From Enterovibrio paralichthyis (GTDB lineage: Bacteria > Pseudomonadota > Gammaproteobacteria > Enterobacterales > Vibrionaceae): DNA of 64,000 nt. The stretch spans positions 1 to 64,000 of the forward strand of contig NZ_JAHUTS010000015.1 in assembly GCF_019209835.1 (NCBI RefSeq), read 5' to 3'. Made by a program: the position numbers and the translations under genes. Positions 39,604-48,340 of the stretch are shown here, piece by piece. The notes under the pieces are model-generated. The model was not told where the DNA came from. It worked only from the letters and a program-made list of their open reading frames with translations, and made no database searches. The number at the start of each line of letters is the position of its first letter. The stretch's first letter is position 1.

Positions 39604-40698
39604 TCAAACTGACGTAATGGTGACAGGACGACGGGATGCCGATACCGCGCAGTTTCTCCCGTTCGATTTGGCCTCTTTCAGCGCTGTATGGGCAAGGTTG
39701 ATTAAGGCATCCAGCGCCCTGCTGAATGGAATATGTTCTTCACTGTCGCTGCGAAACGCGCAATAACCAATGCTGAGTGTCACCGGTTGGCCTTCGACTT
39801 CGCACAACGCCACCTTTTCAGCCATCCGCTCACACACTTTCACTACTTCCGATTGCAACGTATCTGGAAGCCACACCAGAAACTGCGTACCGTTATAGCG
39901 GGCGACATAGTCATAATTGCGAAGTGCCTGACGAAGCGACGTCGCCACCGCTTTTAATATACGGTCGCCCTCTTCGTGGCCATGCTTTTCGTTGAACATA
40001 TGGAACAGGTCGATATCCACCAAGGCAATTGCCCCTTCCCCATCACGGCGGATAAGCTGGTTCAACTCCCGGTGAAGATAATCAAAAAGCGCAGCGCGAC
40101 TTGGCAATTCTGTCAATGGGTCAACCTGTTGCAGGTTGTTCAGCCGCTCACTGAGCGCCCGGTAAGACTCCCGCGCCCCCATGATCTCTTCACGGTATTC
40201 CTCGTTTTCCAGTTTAAGTTCAATCAACCCGGCAAACAGCAGCAGCGTATTTTCATCCCCCGTAGCATTAGCGTTGGAATCGGCAGAAATACTGAGCGTG
40301 CCCCACACGGTGCCACAGTAATAAATCGCCACCCCCCAATACGCTGAAGGCAAGCGGTTAATCGCAGGATGACCCGCCAGCTTTTTGTGTTGTCGCGTGT
40401 TTGGAGCCATGAGCGGTTTTTCCAACCCCGCAGCCACGCTGCAAAAGGCACTGTTCAGAGACACCACCTCCCCCGCTTTGGCGCTGATCACATTGCCATT
40501 GGAGTAGCATTCGATCACCTGCAATTCCTGCGCATCAATTCGGGAAAGGCAGGCACAATCTGCGTCAAACTGCCATGCCGCAATGCTCAGCAGCTCTTTG
40601 ACCCATTCTGAAAATGTCAGCTCTTTGCGGCGGGTGAGTTGTTGCAACTTTTCGATGGTCACGGCAAGGGTAGATGACTGTGGCGCACTGGCTTCCAT
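39604..40698 (-). CDS. GAF-GGDEF protein with degenerate active site
   Basis: A 364-residue cytoplasmic protein: a GAF-like sensor (about residues 20-165), a short helical linker (165-192) and a GGDEF domain (193-350). The metal-site Asp-x-Asp (LVDIDLFHMFN) is kept, but the signature that should read GGDEF or GGEEF is NGTQF at 269-273. It therefore probably makes little or no cyclic di-GMP and may bind a nucleotide as a sensor. No EAL domain is attached. Single gene, convergent with the ArsC-like gene. Confidence 0.8.
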   Translation of the reverse strand: MEASAPQSSTLAVTIEKLQQLTRRKELTFSEWVKELLSIAAWQFDADCACLSRIDAQELQVIECYSNGNVISAKAGEVVSLNSAFCSVAAGLEKPLMAPNTRQHKKLAGHPAINRLPSAYWGVAIYYCGTVWGTLSISADSNANATGDENTLLLFAGLIELKLENEEYREEIMGARESYRALSERLNNLQQVDPLTELPSRAALFDYLHRELNQLIRRDGEGAIALVDIDLFHMFNEKHGHEEGDRILKAVATSLRQALRNYDYVARYNGTQFLVWLPDTLQSEVVKVCERMAEKVALCEVEGQPVTLSIGYCAFRSDSEEHIPFSRALDALINLAHTALKEAKSNGRNCAVSASRRPVTITSV

Positions 40699-40770
40699 GG
40701 CATTACCTTTTTGTTTTATCAGTAAGAAATAAATAGCACATTTACGCCCAAACGATCTGATCTTGATACT

Positions 40771-42261
40771 TCATTCCGGCCTCACATGCCTCGCCAGAAT
40801 CCGGCTATTCTCCTTTTTCACTTCCGCCCGTTTACGCCAGCCCCAAAGCCTCTCCCTTGCCTCGCGCGCCGCTTGTTCCAACTCAACAACCGGAAGGGGA
40901 TATTCACCGTCGGCAGCGACCGTGATGCCATAAAGCTGCTGCTCCATTGGCGTCAATTTCCATGGTTCGAACAGCAATGGCACGGGTACACCACGAAGCT
41001 CCGGTAGCCAGCGACAAATAAATGCGCCCTCCGGGTCATGTTCCTGGGCTTGTTTGGTGGGGTTGTAAATGCGGATGGTATTGGTACCTGTCACGCCCGC
41101 CTGCATCTGGAATTGGGGGTAGTGAATGCCGGGCTCAAAATCCAGAAACAAGGCTGCAAGATGTTTAACACCCAGGCGCCAGTCAATATTCAGGTGATGA
41201 CACAGGAAACTCACCAACATCGCCCGCATGCGGAAATTGATATACCCCGTCGCTTGAAGGCAGCGCATACAGGCATCCACTAGCGGAAAGCCTGTCCGCC
41301 CTTCTTTCCAGGCCTTTAAATGCTCTGCGGCTTTGTCATCATCCCGATAGGGAAAACCGCTGTATCCGGCGTTCACATGGCGAAACTCCATCTCGCATTC
41401 ACTCTCGAACTTTTGGATGAAATGACAATGCCAATGCAAACGGGAAGAAAAAGCGGAAAGCGCCCGACGCCAGCCCGCTCTTGACCAATTTGAGAGCAAC
41501 GTCTGGTAAACCTCGCGCACACTGATATTGCCCCACGCCAGATACGGTGACAGACGAGAACAATGGTTACGGCTTTGGGCTGGCTTGGAAATGCAGAAAG
41601 CGTAGTCTTTCCCCCGCCCTTCATAAAAACTGTCGAGGGTTTTCCGCGCCAGTGTTGCCCCACCGGTTTGCATGCCTTTACGTTTTATCTGCCAGCTCTC
41701 AGGCGCAGTATAGTGCGGTAAGCATTGCTCCGGCACCGTGCAGAACTGGGCGCCATCTAGCCGTGGTGTTTCCAGCGGTGCACGCATGTAAGTGTCCCAT
41801 GCCTTGTCCCACATTTTCCGGTCTGTCGCGCCACGCTGCACCGCTCCATGCTGATATTCGTACCAAGCAATGCCCTTTTGCTTGCACCATTGTTGTATTT
41901 GCCTGTCGCGAATGAAAGTGGATGCAAGACCCACTTCTTCATGGGAATAAATAGCATCGATATCTACGCTGCTCGCCAGACGTCTGAAAATATCGCCACA
42001 CTCGCCATAAACAATCGTCACCGTTGCATCAAAGTCCGCCAACTGGGCGTTCAAATCCTCCAGTGATTGCCAGACAAAACGCCAGTGCCTTTCATCATAA
42101 TGTTCGTCATCCAGCAACATGGGCTCAAACACGTAGAGCAACAAAACAGGAAAACCCGACCGGACAGCCGCCGCCAGAGGCGCATGATCTGTAAGGCGAA
42201 GGTCACGCTTCAGCCAAACAACACTGACCCGTGAATTCACCGTTAGTGGGCTTTCTTCCAT
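40771..42261 (-). CDS. cryptochrome/DNA photolyase family flavoprotein
   Basis: A 496-residue protein with an N-terminal Rossmann photolyase domain (VVWLKRDLRLTDHAPL, residues about 12-130) and the C-terminal FAD-binding helical domain (SRLSPYLAWGNISVREV, FPLVDACMRCLQATGYINFRMR, GVTGTNTIRIYNPTKQAQEHDPEG). The helical domain is well conserved, so FAD binding is likely. It could repair UV dimers or act as a light sensor; the sequence does not settle which. It is not the DASH type by length and motifs as far as I can judge. The start at 42261 gives the usual N-terminus. Confidence 0.85.
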   Translation of the reverse strand: MEESPLTVNSRVSVVWLKRDLRLTDHAPLAAAVRSGFPVLLLYVFEPMLLDDEHYDERHWRFVWQSLEDLNAQLADFDATVTIVYGECGDIFRRLASSVDIDAIYSHEEVGLASTFIRDRQIQQWCKQKGIAWYEYQHGAVQRGATDRKMWDKAWDTYMRAPLETPRLDGAQFCTVPEQCLPHYTAPESWQIKRKGMQTGGATLARKTLDSFYEGRGKDYAFCISKPAQSRNHCSRLSPYLAWGNISVREVYQTLLSNWSRAGWRRALSAFSSRLHWHCHFIQKFESECEMEFRHVNAGYSGFPYRDDDKAAEHLKAWKEGRTGFPLVDACMRCLQATGYINFRMRAMLVSFLCHHLNIDWRLGVKHLAALFLDFEPGIHYPQFQMQAGVTGTNTIRIYNPTKQAQEHDPEGAFICRWLPELRGVPVPLLFEPWKLTPMEQQLYGITVAADGEYPLPVVELEQAAREARERLWGWRKRAEVKKENSRILARHVRPE

Positions 42262-42426
42262 AATCTGTCCGGTTAATCGTCAAAGGATGAAAAAGTTACG
42301 TTTTCACCCCGCGATGCGATCTGCCCATCCCGGCAAGTTTTGAAAAAAGGAACGGAAAGTTCAGTGCGTTGAATCTATGCTGAACACAACAGCCGGGGAA
42401 AACGTGATGCAGGAGAAAACACCGTT

Positions 42427-42714
42427 ATGCCAACTGTAACGTTCAGTAAATCAGGAAAACGTGTTGATGTTGCCAGTGGCAGCACCTTGTTGGATTTAGA
42501 AGATAAAGGGCTCAGTGAAGTACCTTTTGGATGCCGCTCTGCCGCCTGTGGCACCTGCACCATTGATGTTATTAGCGGCATGAATAACCTCAGCCCTAAA
42601 GGTGTTGAAGAGCAGGAACTGTTAGATGACCTCGACTTGGATGGCTCCCGTCGACGCTTGGCATGCCAGTGCTCCGTTTATGGTGATGTAGAAATTGACC
42701 CGGTGAATGGGTAG
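42427..42714 (+). CDS. plant-type [2Fe-2S] ferredoxin
   Basis: Small electron carrier of 95 residues. The cluster ligands follow the C-x4-C-x2-C...C pattern: GCRSAACGTC near residues 36-44 and the last cysteine in LACQC. AGGAGA precedes ATG at 42427. It stands alone, so its partner enzyme is unknown. Confidence 0.9.
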   Translation: MPTVTFSKSGKRVDVASGSTLLDLEDKGLSEVPFGCRSAACGTCTIDVISGMNNLSPKGVEEQELLDDLDLDGSRRRLACQCSVYGDVEIDPVNG

Positions 42715-42788
42715 TTTTGACAGTTACGTGTCTAATCGGCGCACAAACGCGCAATTTAGTGTCCCGCATTTTGATCCAGACCCTATGC

Positions 42789-42826
42789 CACCGGAAAGTT
42801 TGCGGTAAAATTTCGCCTTTCCGGTG
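42789..42826 (+). terminator. hairpin between the ferredoxin and DUF1275 genes
   Basis: 10-bp perfect stem CACCGGAAAG / CTTTCCGGTG around an 18-base loop. No real U run follows, so termination is uncertain. Confidence 0.4.
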
Positions 42827-42874
42827 TTCTCACCAACGTCTTCTTTTCCGCAATAACTCTCTTAAGGTAAAAGT

Positions 42875-43552
42875 GTGATTACCAAACTGCCTAAATGGGT
42901 AGAGTACGGGGCTTTTGTTCTCGCCCTGTCTGCCGGTATTGTTAACGGCATTGGCCTGCTTGGCTTTGAGCATCAGGCTATTTCTCACTTATCAGGAACG
43001 GCCACCCTGATAGGCACAGATCTGGTGAATGAGCAGTCCGTCAAACTGATCCATCTGTCGATGATCTTGATTGGCTTTTTTGCCGGTGCCACCTTATCCG
43101 GTCTGGTACTGAAAGACGGTACGCTGGCACTCGGCCGCCGTTATGATTTGCTGTTGCTGGCCGAAGCTGCGCTGCTGCTTGGTGCCATTTACCCGCTGCT
43201 AAACAATGACTACTACGGCCTTTATTTTGCCGCTGCCGCCTGTGGTATCCAAAACGGTTTGGTTACCGGCTACAGTGGGGCGATTGTGCGTACCACCCAT
43301 ATAACCGGAGTCATTACCGATTTGGGATTGATGTTTGGGGCATTTATCCGCGGCGAACCGCTCAACAAGCGCAAGTTGGTGCTGTTCACAGTTATCGCCA
43401 TAGGCTTTGTGCTTGGTGGGGTGATAAGCGCCCTGATCTTCCCTGTGATGGGCTCATACGCTTTTGCCGTACCTGCGGGTGTTTGCGTGATTCTGGCGAT
43501 TGTGTACCGTCTACATATGAGACACGTGCACGTGCGTTTGCGGGACATCTAA
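42875..43552 (+). CDS. DUF1275 (YoaK-like) membrane protein
   Basis: A 225-residue inner-membrane protein with six or seven hydrophobic helices. Hallmarks of the DUF1275 family: GIVNGIGLLGF in the first helix, HLSGTATLIG, and IVRTTHITGVITDLG in mid-protein. The role of the family is unknown. Start is GTG at 42875 with AAGG upstream. Confidence 0.85.
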   Translation: MITKLPKWVEYGAFVLALSAGIVNGIGLLGFEHQAISHLSGTATLIGTDLVNEQSVKLIHLSMILIGFFAGATLSGLVLKDGTLALGRRYDLLLLAEAALLLGAIYPLLNNDYYGLYFAAAACGIQNGLVTGYSGAIVRTTHITGVITDLGLMFGAFIRGEPLNKRKLVLFTVIAIGFVLGGVISALIFPVMGSYAFAVPAGVCVILAIVYRLHMRHVHVRLRDI

Positions 43553-43561
43553 TTTCTTGAG

Positions 43562-43588
43562 GGGCGACAATTTACACTGTCGCCCTTT
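43562..43588 (+). terminator. terminator of the DUF1275 gene
   Basis: 8-bp stem GGGCGACA / TGTCGCCC with an 8-base loop and TTT on the plus strand. Confidence 0.6.
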
Positions 43589-43634
43589 GTGCCATAGTGA
43601 GGGTTTGCGGAAAAAATGTTCACAAGGATGAAAC

Positions 43635-44903
43635 ATGAAAGACGAAACCCTCGCCATTCACGCCGGATACCAAACCGACCCAACGACTAAATCAGTCGCT
43701 ACCCCTATCTACCAAACCGTTGCCTACGAATTTGACAGTGCCCAGCACGGTGCAGATCTGTTTAACCTCGCGGTACCGGGTAACATCTATACCCGCATCA
43801 TGAACCCAACCAATGATGTACTTGAGCAGCGCATGGCAGCACTTGAAGGTGGCCTTGCTTCTTTGGTGGTCAGTGCAGGCAGCGCAGCCATCAACTATGC
43901 CATCCTGACTCTGGCTGAAGCCGGTGACAATATCGTCTCTACCCCGCAGCTTTATGGCGGCACTTACACCCTGTTCGCGCATATGCTGCCAAAACAGGGC
44001 ATCGCGGTGAAGTTCGCAAAAGATGATAAGCCAGAATCCCTGGCTGAGCTTATTGATGACAATACCAAGGCAGTTTACTGCGAAAGTATTGGTAACCCGG
44101 CGGGTAACATCATCGACATCGCCCGTGTTGCAGAGCTTGCGCACGCCAAAGGCGTTCCCGTGATTGTGGACAACACAGTCGCCACCCCTGCCCTTTGCAA
44201 ACCAATTGAGTTTGGCGCTGATATCGTGGTGCACTCGCTGACCAAATATATTGGCGGCCACGGCACTACCCTTGGCGGCGTGATTGTTGACTCAGGCAAA
44301 TTCCCGTGGGCGCAGCACAAAGACCGTTTCCCGGTATTTAACCAGCCAGAACCGTCATACCACGGCGTGGTCTATACCGAAGCTTTTGGTGAAGCGGCCT
44401 TTATTGGCCGTGCGCGTACAGTGCCTCTTCGCAACACAGGTTCTGCGTTGTCACCAATGAATGCCTTTATGCTGATGCAGGGGCTGGAAACCCTGCCACT
44501 GCGTATGGAGCGCCATGTGGAAAATGCGCTCAAGGTTGCTGAGTTCCTGAAAGGGCACGAGAAGGTGAGCTGGGTCAGCTATGCCGGTTTGCCGGAGTCC
44601 GAGCACCATGCACTGGCACAGAAATATATGAAGGGTAAGCCTTCCGCTATTCTCTCGTTCGGTCTGAAAGACGGCTATGACGCGGGCGTGCGTTTCTATG
44701 ATGCATTGGGATTGTTCAAACGTCTGGTGAACATTGGAGACGCCAAATCACTGGCATGCCACCCGGCATCTACCACTCACCGTCAGTTGAGTGAGGAAGA
44801 GCAGGCGCAAGCAGGTGTATCTCCGGAGATGATCCGCTTGTCGGTCGGTATTGAACATATTGATGACATCATTGCGGATCTGGAGCAGGCGCTGAACACC
44901 TGA
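43635..44903 (+). CDS. metY: O-acetylhomoserine aminocarboxypropyltransferase (sulfhydrylase)
   Basis: Pyridoxal phosphate enzyme of the Cys/Met metabolism family, 422 residues, predicted to make homocysteine from O-acetylhomoserine and sulfide. The PLP lysine is in HSLTKYIGGHGTTLGG; YTRIMNPTNDVLEQR and SAGSAAINYAI are also typical. ATG at 43635 has AAGGATG-like spacing. No methionine riboswitch is visible upstream. It is a single-gene unit. Confidence 0.93.
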   Translation: MKDETLAIHAGYQTDPTTKSVATPIYQTVAYEFDSAQHGADLFNLAVPGNIYTRIMNPTNDVLEQRMAALEGGLASLVVSAGSAAINYAILTLAEAGDNIVSTPQLYGGTYTLFAHMLPKQGIAVKFAKDDKPESLAELIDDNTKAVYCESIGNPAGNIIDIARVAELAHAKGVPVIVDNTVATPALCKPIEFGADIVVHSLTKYIGGHGTTLGGVIVDSGKFPWAQHKDRFPVFNQPEPSYHGVVYTEAFGEAAFIGRARTVPLRNTGSALSPMNAFMLMQGLETLPLRMERHVENALKVAEFLKGHEKVSWVSYAGLPESEHHALAQKYMKGKPSAILSFGLKDGYDAGVRFYDALGLFKRLVNIGDAKSLACHPASTTHRQLSEEEQAQAGVSPEMIRLSVGIEHIDDIIADLEQALNT

Positions 44904-44923
44904 TAGCACCTAGATTAAACGCG

Positions 44924-44948
44924 AAACCCGCCATATCCGGCGGGTTTT
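44924..44948 (+). terminator. terminator of metY
   Basis: Perfect 9-bp stem AAACCCGCC / GGCGGGTTT with a 6-base loop and TTTTC; between convergent metY and the HerA-like gene. Confidence 0.85.
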
Positions 44949-44968
44949 CTTTATATGCCCATATCAGA

Positions 44969-46462
44969 TCAACGTTTCCGGCCACCAAACAGAGAGCCCA
45001 ACAAGCCGCGGACAATCTGCCTGCCAAGCTGACTTCCCATCGCACGGGCAGCACTTTTTGCCAGCGAATCGACAATATCCATCCCGCCTGAACTGGTGCT
45101 GCGCGACGATGCAGAACGCGACCTCGTTGCAGCCGGTTTCACCTCTGCCGCTTTCGCTTCTTCCGCCGCAATTTGCTCGGCTTTTTGCTTTAACGCTTCA
45201 TAGGCGGAGTGCCTGTCGATAGCTTGCGTGTACTTAGCTTTAAGCGGTGAACGCTCAACGCGGCTTTCACGTTCGCTCTCTGTTAAAGGGCCAATTCTTG
45301 ATTGGGGCGGCGCAATAAGCACTCTTTCTACGACTGTCGGTGTTCCTTTCGCATCAAGGCGGGAGACCAGTGCTTCACCAATACCCAGCTCAGTCAGCAC
45401 AGAAGCGGTATCGAGATCTGGATTGGCGCGGAAATTTTCCGCCACAGACTTAATCGCTTTCCTGTCCTTTGGGGTAAATGCACGCAGAGCATGTTGAATT
45501 TTAAGGCCCAGCTGCCCCAGAACATCGTCAGGAATATCCATCGGGCTTTGGCTGATAAAATACACCCCAACGCCTTTGGAGCGGATCAGCCTGACGACCT
45601 GTTCCAGTTTTTCCAGTAAAGGCTTGGAAGCATTTTCAAACAGCAAATGCGCTTCATCGAAAAAGAACACCAGTTTTGGCGTCTCTGCATCGCCCTGCTC
45701 GGGCAATTGCTCAAAGAGTTCAGACAGAATCCACAGCAGGAAAGCACTGTAAAGTCGGGGCGATTCGGCATAGAGGCGGGTCGCATCCAGCAGGTTAATC
45801 ACTCCCTTGCCGGAAAAGTCCACCTGCATCAGATCCTGAAGTTCTAACGCGGGCTCACCGAAAAACCTGTCGCCGCCCTGTTCTTCCATCACCAAAAGCC
45901 TGCGCTGAATTGCGCCGATACTCTGGGAGGAGATATTGCCGTAATCGAGCGAAAGGCTTTTGGCGTTTTCCCCCATCCACTGGAGCATGGCGCGCAAATC
46001 TTTCAGATCCAGCATTAACATGCCCTGATCGTCTGCAATCTTAAAAGCGGCATAGAGAACGCCTTCCTGGGTGTCATTCAGCTCGAGCAAATTCGCCAGC
46101 AATAAGGGCCCCATCTCTGAAATGGTGGTTCTGACCGGCAGTCCCGTTTCACCATAGATATCCCAAAAACTGACAGGAAACCCCTGACGGCTGTAATGAG
46201 GAAGCGGAATTTGCGCCAGACGCTCGTCAATTTTGGGATGGGGCTTGCCCGTTTCAGCAATGCCAGAAAGATCACCTTTAATATCAGCGGCAAACACAGG
46301 TACGCCCAGCTGGCTGAAGCCTTCCGCCAATACCTGCAAAGTGACCGTTTTCCCTGTTCCTGTCGCCCCGGCAATCATCCCGTGCCGGTTACTCATCTTG
46401 CCCAACTGGGGGATCGCTTCGCCGCGCGCGCCGCCAATGGTAAACGCTTTTTCACTGTTCAT
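44969..46462 (-). CDS. yjgR: HerA-like DUF853 ATPase (YjgR)
   Basis: A 497-residue cytoplasmic P-loop ATPase of the HerA/FtsK superfamily, the length of E. coli YjgR. Walker A is GATGTGKTVT and Walker B is LVFFFDEAHLLF; a Ser/Ala/Lys-rich linker precedes a conserved Gly/Arg tail. ATG at 46462 (AAAGG upstream) gives the family start MNSEKAFTIGGARG. The biological role of YjgR is not known. Confidence 0.9.
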   Translation of the reverse strand: MNSEKAFTIGGARGEAIPQLGKMSNRHGMIAGATGTGKTVTLQVLAEGFSQLGVPVFAADIKGDLSGIAETGKPHPKIDERLAQIPLPHYSRQGFPVSFWDIYGETGLPVRTTISEMGPLLLANLLELNDTQEGVLYAAFKIADDQGMLMLDLKDLRAMLQWMGENAKSLSLDYGNISSQSIGAIQRRLLVMEEQGGDRFFGEPALELQDLMQVDFSGKGVINLLDATRLYAESPRLYSAFLLWILSELFEQLPEQGDAETPKLVFFFDEAHLLFENASKPLLEKLEQVVRLIRSKGVGVYFISQSPMDIPDDVLGQLGLKIQHALRAFTPKDRKAIKSVAENFRANPDLDTASVLTELGIGEALVSRLDAKGTPTVVERVLIAPPQSRIGPLTESERESRVERSPLKAKYTQAIDRHSAYEALKQKAEQIAAEEAKAAEVKPAATRSRSASSRSTSSGGMDIVDSLAKSAARAMGSQLGRQIVRGLLGSLFGGRKR

Positions 46463-46700
46463 CCGGTGAACCTTTATCTGCCTTGTTGTAAGGCAAAAGA
46501 TAGAGCAGGTTGCGGGGTTGATATGTTGTGACGGTGAGACTGATAGCAGAAGGCTTTGGAGCGTCAGAAGCTGATTTTGCAGGTGCAAAAGGTTGGCGAA
46601 TGCCCAAACGGGTCAACATCGCAATTTTTTTCACTTTTTAGTTAAAGTAATACAGCGGGTTACCGATAAAGAAAGGGTCAGAACATTGTCTCAGGTAACC

Positions 46701-47210
46701 ATGCAAATTCACGCGCTCGACAAAGCCCAGTTAATAACCGATGTACAGCTAGGTGATAACCTAAATCATGCTGTTACTCAGGGCCGTCGTTCGGATTTTG
46801 CATTGATGCTGGCGCTACTGTCTGGTGATGCCACAGAGACAACCCCGCTTGAACCACCCTATCCAGAAACTTCAACAGAAGATGATCTGCGTAAAGCGCT
46901 GAGTTTGCCTCAACCTGCCCGACTGAGCGCAGAAGAAAGGGATTATGAACTTTGTGGCACTCAAGCCGCATCATTCCATAGCGCCGGATTGGCAAGTGCC
47001 AAACTTAATCACTGCGTTTCACCGTCTGCCCTGCATTTTCCTGCGGTAGGAACCCATGGTTTGGGCGAAGATGTCTATCACAATCTAGACGGCCACCTAC
47101 GAAGAAAGCTGGATAGCGAAAATAACAAAGTCGCAGGCCTCAGCACTGCTGCCCTCTACGACCAATTGGTATCCGCAAAACGCTTTAACGAGCTACACGT
47201 CGCCATCTAA
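46701..47210 (+). CDS. conserved-looking protein of unknown function
   Basis: A 169-residue product from ATG at 46701 (MQIHALDKAQLITDVQLGD). A TTG at 46686 with AAAGGG further upstream is an alternative start. I do not recognise a domain. The chain is acidic, has no signal peptide or membrane segment, and reads RRSDFALMLALLSGD near the start. It seems free of low complexity. Codon use resembles its neighbours, so it is probably a native gene. It is divergent from yjgR. Confidence 0.6.
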   Translation: MQIHALDKAQLITDVQLGDNLNHAVTQGRRSDFALMLALLSGDATETTPLEPPYPETSTEDDLRKALSLPQPARLSAEERDYELCGTQAASFHSAGLASAKLNHCVSPSALHFPAVGTHGLGEDVYHNLDGHLRRKLDSENNKVAGLSTAALYDQLVSAKRFNELHVAI

Positions 47211-47477
47211 CCCTCTGTTTATAAACGAATTGACCACTCTGGCTATCATAGTCAAGTTTCAGGTTCAACTTCTTGCGTCATAAAAAATCAAACTGTGATC
47301 ACTTACTAAAAAATTAATTTTGCACACAGTTTACACAACCTTTTTTGAACAATTTCACACCACTTTCACAGATCATGGTCCAAGATTGTTATCCGCCCTT
47401 GAAAAAGCTGGGTATAAGTTGTTAGTTAAGCCGTATAACAATCTCAAAAGTGGTAAACAGACAACAAAGGTCAAACA

Positions 47478-48167
47478 ATGAATATCGCCAAATCTGTCAT
47501 TGTGATCACTGCAGCAGGAACCCCAACGGGGCGAGCTATGGCTGAACACTTCTGCAAACTCAACGCTCGCGTGGCGTTGGTTGATACAGATTGCCAGAAA
47601 CTTCAGGCAACTTATGAAGCGTGCCTGAAGGCGGGTGGGATCTGTTTTTCGTTTTTCCTTGCCAATCGCAGTGTGGATAACATTGCTTATCTGTTTGAAG
47701 AGATTAACCGTGAAATGGGTGCTGTGGATGTGCTGATTAATTATTGGCAAGCTGGCAGCTCTGTTCCAGGATTGTTGACGCACAAACACCCAGCAAACGA
47801 CAGCATTGCAGACACTATTGCTGATGTGGCATCAAACCTTTACCTGTTTGGGCGGGGCGCTGCCTTCAATATGCTGGACAAGGGCCGTAAAGGGGTGATT
47901 GTAAACATTCCCGGCGTAATGTCTGATCAAGGCGTTAATCAGGCGCTTGATAGTTCGAACGCGGTAATTAAGGGGCTCACCCAAAGCTGGGCGCAAGAAC
48001 TGGAGCACGCAAACATTCGCGTAGGTGGTGTATTGCCGCGTATGCGACATTCTGAAGACGGTAACGTGCGTTACCACCCCGCGGTAAACTACGACATGAT
48101 TGATGGTGCCGCTTACATCGTTGAAAACGACAGTTTCACTGGCCGTATCTTAGAAGCTGCAAGTTGA
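47478..48167 (+). CDS. short-chain dehydrogenase-like protein without the YxxxK site
   Basis: A 229-residue SDR-fold protein. The nucleotide motif is altered (ITAAGTPTGRAMA for TGxxxGIG), and where the catalytic Tyr-x3-Lys should stand the sequence is LDSSNAVIKGL, with neither Tyr nor Lys. The strand order and the C-terminal GRILEAAS still fit the family. It may bind a nucleotide without redox activity. Convergent with adhE; a 267-base gap without genes lies upstream. Confidence 0.7.
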   Translation: MNIAKSVIVITAAGTPTGRAMAEHFCKLNARVALVDTDCQKLQATYEACLKAGGICFSFFLANRSVDNIAYLFEEINREMGAVDVLINYWQAGSSVPGLLTHKHPANDSIADTIADVASNLYLFGRGAAFNMLDKGRKGVIVNIPGVMSDQGVNQALDSSNAVIKGLTQSWAQELEHANIRVGGVLPRMRHSEDGNVRYHPAVNYDMIDGAAYIVENDSFTGRILEAAS

Positions 48168-48292
48168 ACGGCCGGTGAAATTTGCCGTAGCCGCTTCTAG
48201 CCCATTTAATTTGAAGTTCTCTGTTTTCCGGTGATGAGTATTACCACTCATCATTAGGGACAGTTTTCCTCAATTGGGTAATGCCACTGCCA

Positions 48293-48318
48293 AAAAAAAG
48301 CCCGCTAACGCGGGCTTT
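48293..48318 (-). terminator. terminator of adhE
   Basis: Perfect 9-bp stem AAAGCCCGC / GCGGGCTTT with TAAC loop and TTTTTGG on the minus strand, 23 bases past the adhE stop. Confidence 0.9.
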
Positions 48319-48340
48319 CTCTTTGGATTTGAATCAGCAA

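Noticed and set aside
43589..43634. Possible SAM riboswitch before metY
   Set aside because: The gap from the upstream terminator is only about 46 bases, too short for any known SAM riboswitch.
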